A DNA stretch of 64,000 nucleotides, from contig JABVXU010000124.1 in assembly GCA_013365365.1 (NCBI GenBank), positions 1-64,000 on the forward strand, in the 5' to 3' direction. This DNA comes from Cruorifilaria tuberocauda. Taxonomy: Eukaryota; Nematoda; Chromadorea; Rhabditida; Onchocercidae. A program made the position numbers and the translations under genes. The notes below the pieces were generated by a model. The model ran no database searches, was not told the origin of the DNA, and worked only from the letters and a program-made list of their open reading frames with translations. Positions 39,801 through 51,800 of the stretch are shown piece after piece. The first letter of the stretch is position 1; every line of letters starts with the position of its first letter.

Positions 39801-42800
39801 TCCAAATCACTAAAATGATAATGATAATTAATTCAAACATTCTTCCGTAAAATAACTTTAACGATATTTTTGCTCAAAAAAAAAATTTCCAATTATTATG
39901 AATTTTTTTTTAAACTGTCAATTCTTTATTCTCCACTTTTTTTGGCAATGATATGACAAAAAATCAATTGAGTAAAAATTTTCAATGAAAACAAACATTT
40001 AAAAAGTTTTGAGAATTTGAAACAGAACAAAATAAGCAAAATAGATATTTCAAAAATTAATGCTAACCATTTAAGCATCATTTTATCATTTTGATGATTA
40101 AATTCCACGTTTAAGTTAAGCTTATCATCCGATTGTACTTTTACCGCATAAGATGAACCATAAGTATGCTTTGATTTCTTGTAATCGATTGCTAGCTTTC
40201 GTGATTTCTAGAAATTAACTTTGATCGATTAGTATCATAATTGGATCGAATTAATTTAATATAGGAAATGCTTAAGCATGATTGATTATAGATAAAGTAA
40301 ATAATTAGCTTAATAGTTCATTCATCAACAAATTTTTATCATTTTAATTTCCAAATGTTTGGATGATAAAATGTGATTGATTTTTTCATTCGATCGATAA
40401 ATGATTTCTCTAATAGTAAAATATCACATTCGTTATCATTATTATATTTCCATTAAATAACTTATATTATTTAAATAATTATTTAAACATACATCTTGAT
40501 AAATCCAATTGAATTCTCCATGATACTGCTGATTAGGAAGATTGAGTTTTTTCGGTATTACAAGATTACCTGTACCAAAATGTTGTTCATCTTTACGTAT
40601 CGTAGCAACTACTGTTATACTATCCGTCGATGGTACAAATTCAGATGTCTGGGAAAGGAAAAAGAATTGTAAAACTGTTTAGAAATAATTAAATTTCTCA
40701 TTTTTTGTTTTTTTTTTCTCTTACCACATGATAGTTAATTCTTGGCTCAAATTTATCTGAATTAATATTGAAATTGAGTTGTTGACGATCACCAAAATGT
40801 CCGATAAGATTAGCATTTAATTCATAAATCGTTTGACTACCTTCCTTTGCATGCCATTGTATACTGTAAAAAATGAATTTTAAAAAAAAATCGATTGTGA
40901 AATTGGAATAAGAAAAGTAAGTAATTAATTTAGTAAATTATTATTTTTTTTAATTTAATTTTTTATTTTTTAGTAAATAAGTAAATAGTTAAATAGCAAT
41001 TACTCTTACTTATAATTATCAATATGATATTTGATATGTTTTTTGATATTAATAGGTTCATTTATACCAGCAATATTAAGCATCGATTCGATGGTATATT
41101 CATTTTCCTGTAACTTTTGCTAGCTTTTAAATTTGAATTTTTTAATTATAAATAATTTAAAAATTTAAATTAAATGTTTAACTTTTGGAATTATTCATGA
41201 ATTCATGCAGATTATAAAAGTAGATAGTAAGCCACGCTGAATTCTTAATTAATAATTAAGCTTTATTACTTATGAAATTATAAATTGTAACAGTTTTTAA
41301 TAATTTACACGTGGACGAAATATAACATCTGATATTGCATTTATTCGCCTATTTGAATCCCATTGTAAATATGTTTCCATCTTATACTGTCCATTGGTAA
41401 TTTCATCAATTTGTTTTCTCAAACTAATTTCACGACTCGAATGACGAAGTAAAATATTTCCATTGAAATTCCATTTTGGATTAACCTAAATAGAAATGTT
41501 AGGAATTTTATCGTTTCCTAATTTTATCAAGTAATTGATTGCATTTTACTTGAATTTAATGATCGAATTTTACCTGAATTTATTTTTTCATAAAATAAAT
41601 CTAAAAATAAAAAATGAAATGTAAAACCTTAGTGGAATATTCTGCTAATGCGTGAATATTTCCTGTTCTTGGCGTTTCAACGTCAATTTTCAGCATGAAT
41701 TGTAGTGGGAAACGATTTTGATAGATGATATTTGCTTTGATATCAATATTATCAAATTGATCACATTTCATCTGAGTTTATTTTTTCATGAAAAATTTCA
41801 CTTCATATTTTAAAGTTTCATTGATATCAATAGCTAATGAATTTGAAAATTTTTGATTTCTATTTTATATATTTTGTAGTATAAAGCAGTTGCAGATGAA
41901 ATAATCATCGTTCTGTCCATCTCTTACTCTTACATATAAATAAAATAAATGATATGATTACCGTTCCAGTAGCAGTATAAATATTATTAGGCTCACGTGT
42001 TACGCCTAAATTTGCCATTAATTTCTTTCCCAAGTAAATTGCTTCCAAGAAATTTTCCATGTTATTTCCGGTACGATTAGAAAGTATTTGTAAATTGATT
42101 CTGTTAAAAGCGGTACTAACAGCGTAAACATTATGTTTCAAATAATGATTACTTCTTTTCATCTAAAAAAATTAATAATTAATCATTAACTTAATTATTA
42201 ATTTTTTTTCGAAAGTGAAAACTTTTTCAATTCTTCTCATTTAAATGAGATTTAATATATAAAAATATATAAAAGAACCTTTTGATAAAAGGTATGCATA
42301 AAATTAATATATAAAAATTTATTGATTAATTAAATTTGAAATGATTGTTTCAAAAAATAATTTTTTTGAAACAATCATTTCAATTCTTCGCATTTCTTCT
42401 TATCTTCATTTAAGGATAATTGAAAGTGAAATTTAGGCTCACTTGAAATGCTTGTTCAAGACCAATTTCAAGTGTTTGCTTCGATTGATTATCAATCTGA
42501 TATTCACCACTTATGGTACCTTTTAAATTAATCATTCCTTGATGTATAAGTAAAGTATCTAATTTACCGTTGAAATCAGGACCGGAATATTCCAATTTAC
42601 CTTCATACTTTGGAGCATCCGGATTTATCAGTGCTAAATGATAAATTATTAAATGTTGTTTTTTTTTTTTTTTTAAATTAATGATACTTTTTAGAATTAA
42701 AATTATCGCATATTGACATTTGACTTGGATGAAATCTTTATAACAAAATTATACAACGAATTCAACATTCATGCATGATAATTGCTAAATGAATTAATTT

Positions 42801-45800
42801 AACGAAAATTAATAAAATTAAAAATTTCAAAAATTTTCCTTTCTTTTTCTTCAACTAATACACTTAACAAGTGTTTTGTATGCGATAAAATCAGGACCGG
42901 AATATTTTGTATTGGAAATTCCGGAAGTATAATGCTTACCTTTGAAGATGATCGACTTGCTGAAGATTTTATCCAATTGAAAATTAAGCATTGCATAAGG
43001 CTTTACAAGGCTATATTGCAATTCTGTTGCAACTTCTGCTGTCGGAACATTTTTAGTAATACTTTTTGCATTGAGTTTATACGAATTACGCTCTTCCATT
43101 TTAGTTGCCTTAAGGAAAATTTCCCGTCTCAATTATTGAAATTCCATTTAAATATAAATTAAATTAATTAATTTAAATATAAATTCGATTTTATCAGATT
43201 ATTATGCACCATTAATAGTTTTATTTATAAAGAAAAACGTAATTGAAATTCCATTTAAATACATTAGCATTTAATTTAAATATAGATTCAATTAATTAAT
43301 TTAAATATAAATTCGATTTTTTAAGCATTGCACAAGGCTAATACATTTTTATTAGTAATTTTTTTTCATCTCTCTGAAATTACAAATTTATAAATTAATT
43401 TAAATATAAATTCAATTAATTAATTTAAGTATAGATTTTAAGTATAGAATTTATGGGACTACTAAGTACCATTAAAAAAGAAAAAAATAAAGAGAGAAGG
43501 AAAGCACAGAGTTTTCTCTTAACCTTCAATATTCCATCAAGAATGTAAACTTCTTTATCAATGATAAGTTGAAGTTTAGTCGCATAATCTTGTAATTGTT
43601 CCATTTGTTGTAAATTACCATCCAATATTATTGTTTTAAATGGAGAAATGATACCAAGTTTAAATTTTTTGCGTGGAATTGAAATTTCAAAATCAGTTAC
43701 GATTTTCCGATTTATACTCGATCCTGGTGTATCTATACTTATCAGTAATTTTTGTTCATCCCTCTGAAAGTACAAATTTATAAATTATTTAGAAACAAAA
43801 AAGAAATTTCAATTCAAATTCTAAATCTAAATCCAAATTTAATACAACAATAAGATAGAAAATTTCATAAATGAAAGAGCTTACATTATTGATTCTTTCA
43901 ATGAGAAGTTGATAGGTGCTTAATGCTTCATCAATTTTTTCCACCTTAATACTTCCTTCCAGTATTGGGAAATTTGCATGAACCTGGAAGAATTCATAAA
44001 TTTAATTTCTAAGAGTGAAACAGAACTTATTCAACAATGATATATTGTAGATATAAAATCTCTTCCATAAAAAGGTATATTACATCGAGACATGCTTGAA
44101 TCCCGAGAATTTTATTCAATGTATCACCGGAGCAGTAGTGATTTTCCACAATATCATGAATATGACGAGCGGTGATAAATGATTTATGACGATTGCTTTC
44201 AATTTTTGTGATTTGATTACTGAAAAATTAGCGTTTGCTAATATTGTATTTCTGTATCCGTAACTTCGATTTATATTACAGTATCTCACAGTGATAAAAA
44301 GGCTTTCTCAAAAAAGTCATTAATTCTATAACTAGAGTTGCGTCAGGATAAAATAATAATATTACAACGATACAAAACGAATCGTAATTTTTTAAGAATT
44401 AATAGCAAAAATTTAGATCACTACATTTACCGTAATTTTGCAATCAAGGACTACCGTAATTTCGTAATCAGAACATTTACCGTAATTTTGTAATCAAAAG
44501 ATCTTTATGCGGAACTTCAATTTTCAATGATAATTTCCTTCCCTCATTCATTTCTACATTCTGTACGATACTTGTTGCAGCATGCAAGCTCGATGTCATC
44601 ATTACACCGGATGCTACATTATTTGCACGTAAAAGTACTGCACCTTCCCTTGCAATTGATACTGACGGACGTAAGTTAAGCTGAAAATATGAATTTTGCA
44701 GGTACTGTAGTAAAAAAATGGATATGGCTGTAAATCAACTCTTAATTAAAATTCAATTCAAGTAAAAAATTTGAAAAATTTAAACTTCACCTATTATGGA
44801 TCGATTATAAATGTATGTATCACTTACATAACCACTTGCATCAACTTTTCGTAGTAATAAATCTGCGAGATTTAATCTGAATCTACCGTCTATTTTAGTA
44901 GCAAGTGATATATTTAATAAGGAATGAAGTGATAATCCGGATAGCATAGGTATTGTTTGCGATAATTCAAATAGAAGCATGTAACGAGTAAGCTAAAAGT
45001 AATTGTGCTTGTAAGGATAGAAGAATCTATTTAGTATTTCAAATATTTAAGATGACTTGAGAATTTAGAAGAAATTACTTGAAATAAACAATGTAATCGA
45101 TAGAATTCATTCAATAAGAAGAATTAAAAAAGTTTCATTCTCATCATCGATATCAATGTAAGAAATTTAGGTCTTTTTTATAACTTATATTACAGTAGCT
45201 TTAATCCAAACTGTTTGGTTAATAAATAAACGTTTACCTTTTTTGTCTTCTCCTGTATTAATTTTGTTAACACTTTATCAAGTTCAATACTTTCTTTCAC
45301 TTCATCCAGAAACTGATTCTGACTTTTTTGAAAGCCATAATAATATAAATCATCTCCAAACATCTTAATATAAGAAAAATAATTATTACTGATATTCACA
45401 GTATACTGTAAAATACAGTATTCTCAGTGAACCTAATAATACAGTAGTACCCTTTATAAATTTATAGTAATTATCATTAATAAATTACCCTAATATAGAA
45501 AGTTACTCTTATTGAATCATCAACAGCATTCTCTCTTCTTCTGTACATTTCCCGCAAATGATTTAATTTGGGATATCGTGATTGAAATCTCCTTTCTCGG
45601 AAAACATGTCCATTAGGATTGCTAATATAGCCATCAGGACCGAATAAATCCTCTTCCGCTATCTCTAAACCTTCACTTCGTGCACCGATTTCCAAAATAT
45701 TGATGCTTTAAAGAAAAAAAAAGGGATAGTACCATTACAAGTTTATCAGAAATTGAAAAATGACAAATGAATTTCTAATTAAAAAAAAAGAGAGCAAACC

Positions 45801-48800
45801 AAAACCATTAAAAAGAAATTCCCGAATGATAATAATAATTTTATTGATGGTATAGTTAAATATAAAGCATTATCATGTCAAATCCGTATCATATCTATTA
45901 CATAATTCAAATTTCCATGATTTTCTTCGATAAAATGTATATAGAATGATCAATTGATCAAATGAACTTTTCCCCTTCTTAGATCACGTCCGTGAGAGAA
46001 AATTCAGCTATTTCTTATTTGCAAGCTTGTAAAGTTCCATTACCTTTTTCCGAAAAGATGAGCAGTGAAATTGAATGCTAATTCACGTGGTATATAACTT
46101 TTTGGTACGAGTAAAACGGATGTATCCACGTGACCACCATAGTTGTTCTAAAACTCTCTGTATCGTTGAAACGAAATAAAATTATTTAAATTAGCTATTA
46201 AAAAAACTTATTTCGATTACATTAATTAAATATGCATTGCAAATTATATCATTATTGATTTATTATTGATCGTTATCAAATGATCTCATATCTTTTAATA
46301 ATTCTTTAAAGTGTAAACCAAAATTTCTTACTTTTAATATTATGTTAATTTCCCTAATAATTAGGTTATTGGTATCTCGGATATAATAATCGATATAAAT
46401 AGTTAAACTAAGGCTAATTTCATAATTTCTTCAAAGAATTAAAGTTCAATCATATACTGCAAGCGATTACAAGACAATACATAGCAAGACAGTTTTAACA
46501 TTTAAATAAGCTTTGATAAGCTCTAGGCCAACTACGAGATAGGACGATTTTTTTGTCCATCGAAATTTTATAAAATAAGCAAAACAAAAAGAATATGAAA
46601 AAAGATAGGGCGAATTAAAGAGTAACTCTTACTTCTTTATCAAAATATCCTAATTCATGATAGTGTGAGAAGTGATTTAAATCCAAATTATAACGTTGTG
46701 GAAAATGAAATCGCCGCAGGATATGTTGCAAATTACGAGATCCTGGATTTGTTGAACGTTGTTTGGCATGCAAATATGACCAAACATACGATCCAACTGT
46801 AAATTGAATTTTCCATAAACTTTAACTTTTATAATTTTAAACATATGGCTTTTAGTACGATATGACATTGCAATAAGCATTATCAATTGAATAACTGATA
46901 GATAATTTTTTTATTAAAGCTTAATTAATTAACAATGGATTGCTAACATTTTGATAATACAGTACATATGCATTACGATAATTATGAAATACATAATTTC
47001 ATTATCTGAGAGGAAATTTCAAATTTATACAAACCTTGATTGATAGTTTCATTGTTTAATTGTTCAGTGATAATTTGCAATATTTCATCATTTGCACATT
47101 CCATTAATTGTCGAAATGATATTATTCGTATTTCGGTATTTATCTGAAAATTATCAAATATTTATTTCTTATAAAAATCAATCAATCAATATATGAGAAG
47201 AACAAGATCACTTTTGTGATTTTTCTTATGCATTAATATAACAGGTTGATAAATTTGAGATAGAAAAGCTGATTACTAATTGTTAATTAGCGATAAGTAT
47301 GTTTCATAGATATTTGGCTGTTACTTGTTGCTAAAACTTTCAGTAATTTCTTTCTTTCTTTTTTCAATTTTTCATTCAAAATTTAAATCAAAAATTGAAT
47401 AACGGAATGATTAACGGATAAATTAAATGAATTTCAAATTTTTTTTTTCAAATTAATTTTGTTTTTTTTTTCTATAGAAGAAAATAACTATATAAAGGAA
47501 TCGAAAAATCAAATGATTAAATAATTTCAATGAAAACCTTTGGATCACGGAATAATGCAATGATTTTACTGTTTCGTTCATGACTACACGGCTTTCTACG
47601 TAAAGCATCGATTGCAGCAATTTTTATTTCATTTGAAATTTGATCATTTGTAATACAAGCTAATATAGCTGATAAGGAATGCTCTTCATAACCAATATTT
47701 CCGATTGATTTCAAAATTATCACCATTTTCTGCAAATATTTACTCTTTTTTATTACTAATGATAATTACTTTTTATCACTATCACTATCACTGATAATAT
47801 CATTTGTAGCATTTACTTAAATTTATCACTATCATTGATAATATCATTTATAGCATTTACTTTAATTTCTTCAAATTGTTGTCCAACATTACAACCAGGT
47901 GGTAGTTTAGATGAAATACTGTGTATGATACGTTGTACAGTGGATTCCGTTGCACATGTCGGATGTGCAATACAGTATGATTGTAGTAATGATGAAATAG
48001 CTAGTAAACCTAAAAAATAAAATGATTAAAATTAATTATAGCTTTTATCACTTTCATGCATATATAAATTTGAATTTGTAATTTCGAATTTATTTAGGAT
48101 GTATTTAAATTTTTTGAAAAAAAAAAGAAATAACTTTTGATAATCATAAGTAAAGTTACAATGATTATTTTGTTTTTTACCATGAAGTGGAACTTTTTCG
48201 ATAAATTCTGCAACAGAATCCATCATGCCTTTTTTTGGCTTTGATAATAAAGCAAGCGAAGAATAGACGGATTCTGAAGCTCTTCCTGAATTGATTAAAT
48301 TGGCAATTTGTTGAAGACATGCATGTGAACCACATGTTGCTAATGCATCAATAAAAGCATCACATTGTAAATTAGCAATTGTTGATATTTCCACCACTGA
48401 TAATCCTCGAAGATTAGAAATCAAATCACCAAAATAATATGCTGCCTAATAAAATCACATATTACTTATTACAATTGAAGATTTAAAATGATAATAGAAA
48501 GTATTGAAAAGTATTTTCCGGATAGACATATACACTTACATCCGGTATAACACGATCATCCGGTCGACATAATTCATCAATAATTCGTTTAGCATGTTGT
48601 GGTGAATTTTTCATATTAAAATTATCATCAGTATGATCAAAAATGATTGTCATTCTTTTGCTGAATAATTCTTTCGATCCGGCATTTGCAATTCCTATAG
48701 CTCTTAAAGTTTGTTCAACATGTAGCGTTCCAAGATTATCCTCATTGAACGGTGAAATAACGCGATAATCTTCGGTACAGGTTACCTGTAACAATTAATA

Positions 48801-51800
48801 CTTGACAAAATCATTAGAAAGAAATATTTAGTTATACTATTCTGATTAATCGATTTTATCACTTACATTGATATACTACTTATCAGATAGCTATCAAGAT
48901 AAAAATAAGAAACTAATTTAACGGATGCTAAGTAAGAGATGATAGGAAGAGTAATGATAAATATAAAATTAAGATTATTTTGATATAAAACATTAGTAAC
49001 ATTAGGTTAAGGTTAAGGTTATTTAAATATGATAAATATAAAATTAAGATTATTTTGATATAAAAACATTAGTAACATTAGGTTAAGGTAAAGGTTATTT
49101 AAATAAGATTTGGATTAATAAGCATTAAGGAAATATTGCAAAATAATCATGCATTATCATGTATATGTATATATGAAAGATAATTATCAGTATATGAAAT
49201 TATCATTTTCTTATCATATTTACTGAAAGTGTGATCAGAGATGCAAAGCGATAGAGAATTACATTATCAATTTCTCAATTATTGCTAATTAATACAATTT
49301 ACCTGTTGAAGGTTATAATAGGCAATTTGCCGTTCGCATGTTTGTTTCATTTCCATCACTGGTAATACTTGTATTTTCTCAAAGTTTATATTTTATTTTA
49401 AAATGAATGAAAAAAATAATGACAACATATTTCTAGTATTTTTTTGAACTATATAACTGGATTCTTTATTATTGAAAATTTTCAGTTCCTGTCAAATTTA
49501 CGGTACTAATCGTAAAAATGTAATCAAACATAATCATTTTAGTGATCTGTTTAAAAGTTAAAAATGTTTAAGTAAAATATCAATTACTTTGTTTAACATC
49601 TATTTTCCAATTGGATCATTTCACTGAATGTTTCCGAATCATATCTATCTACGGAATATTAATAGTCGTAAAACTAACCGATTTCAATCTGTACGGAATA
49701 GCTCGAACTCCAGCAATATCATGCTCACGATAACATGCATTCAATTGTTTTATTGTCTTTAAATTTAACATTTGATCCGTTTTTTGCTTCTCAATACTTA
49801 TCGGACAATCACCAGCTATATCCGTTTCTCGTGCTCCTTCTAATTTAACTCATGCTAATTAATATGTTTTAATAAAATTTCAAATTAATAAAAAATGCAT
49901 GACATTAACATAGACATAAAATTTTTTGAACCTTTATAATTTCAGATGAAATTTCAGTTGAAAAATTCAGAACGAATATTTTTTTGCGACTTAAAAAAGC
50001 CATTAAAAAAAGGCAATAGTGATTTGGAGATGAAATTAAATGGAAAAATTAAATTAAAAAAAAATGAAGTAACACCATGTTTAGCCTGAAATGCTGATAG
50101 TATGCCACGCTTGATATTAACAGCCCAGGCTGGATCAGTATCATGTGGACAAACTGCTTTCACTTCACCATCATCAAATGCAAATCGAAGTGATGATCTC
50201 TCAAGGATTGAACTCCATTCACTTCCAACGTCCATTCCTCGTAACGATGTTTGCGTCAACTACGTCAATATCACGTATATTTAATATTTTCAAATAATTA
50301 AATATTTAAAGAAAGTAATGTTATCATCAGAAGCTATTTTCATTTCAATTTTCACATTGCATATTTTTAACAAATAAAAACTAGCATCAACCACAAACGG
50401 AAATCTAAAATTAGTACTTTAAGAATTTAATTTATATAATTGTTTCTGTACTTATTTACTACGTCATACACGTCACATGTGACATGCATGAATGCAGAAT
50501 CTATATTATATTAGTTAATAATCATGAGTAAATTTAGTAAATCGTTTCTACGCTTAGGAAGATAGATGTCATTTAAATGAAAGGCGCTATTTTACGGCGG
50601 AAAAAGCATAAGCTGAATTTCTTTTTGTATGACCAAACCGATCGAAGTATGGAACTCTTTTTAACAATTTCGGATAAATAAATAAATGAATTAAAAAAAA
50701 ATTAATAAATTAGTAATAAAATGAAAGTAAATGAATTAAAAAATACTTAAATTAATATTACTTTAAGTGAAAATTCACATGATGAATGAATTGATATATG
50801 CGCTTGCGCAGTTTGTATCACATCTGTATCATGTTCTTTACCGATTTTTAAAATTGTTCGAGATTTTACATCGAACACATAACTGCGACCTATTTCATAT
50901 TTCACTTCCGATGATACACCTAGAGCTATAGAAGTTTTACAACATTCCAATATTCATTAATTAATTAATTAATTACTTATAAGGAAGAATAAAAATGATA
51001 AAAGTAATCTATACAATATCTGATAAAATTACTTAAATAAAGTTGCCTAGTTTTAATTACTCGTCATATAAATTTACTCATTTTACTTCATTTAATCTAT
51101 TTTCAGAATAAATTTACAAAATAAAATAAATTCATTTACTCTACGATCACATCTGCAAGTTTTTTAGTACTTAAAATTTTTAGTACTTAAAAATTTAGTA
51201 CTTAAAAGTACAAAAATTGAATTTTAGTTGTATCGTAAACTTTTTTTGAAAGGAAAGATTATTTCAATTTTCCCTAATTAGAATAATAAAATTTTCATGT
51301 GAAATTCATTTTTCACATCATATTCCTTGTGTCACCTCATTAATTAAATCAAACAGCAACTAAAAATACGAGATATAAATACAGATAATAAGAAATGAGT
51401 GGAGATTGAGATACAGGTAAGTAGGGTGTTCAGGTAACTCATGTAAGTATTCCGGTAATTATGCTATTATAAACTAAGCGATAGTGTTGCAATTTGGCCC
51501 GGAATTATTTCCTAATCTAAGCAGGTATGACCTAACTAACCAAATTTAGCTTGCAAGAGTAACTAACGCATTATATTTAATTATTGAAAATTTACTAACA
51601 ATTTATTTTAATTTAGCTATATTATAAGAAATTTAAGAATTCTAATTTACTTCATTGAAACATATAATTTTCACGTATTTCACGTATTAAGCATCCTTTA
51701 GGTATTTGATAATTTTAATAGAGAATTAACATGTATTGAAATTTCGTATTACTTTTGTTGTACAGTAATAGTGAAAGTAAATAAATGTACGAATGAATTT

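Larger units (their letters stand above)
38609..45363 (-). other. Lipid-transfer gene exons 15-32: central lipid-binding region
   Basis: Exons: 45238-45363, 44828-44992, 44481-44680, 44084-44219, 43885-43983, 43524-43763, 42940-43108, 42443-42633, 41962-42162, 41628-41771, 41309-41485, 41010-41107, 40725-40863, 40493-40648, 40068-40207, 39090-39249, 38746-38868, 38609-38686. The translation is rich in alternating hydrophobic beta strands, as in the open sheet regions of this superfamily, with a disulfide-candidate pair (YCSGD...QACLD) in exon 18. The exon 30 acceptor lies in the last copy of a minisatellite. Exon 32 may instead end at 38581 and pair with an exon 33 start at 38445; both versions keep the frame. 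Confidence 0.8.
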
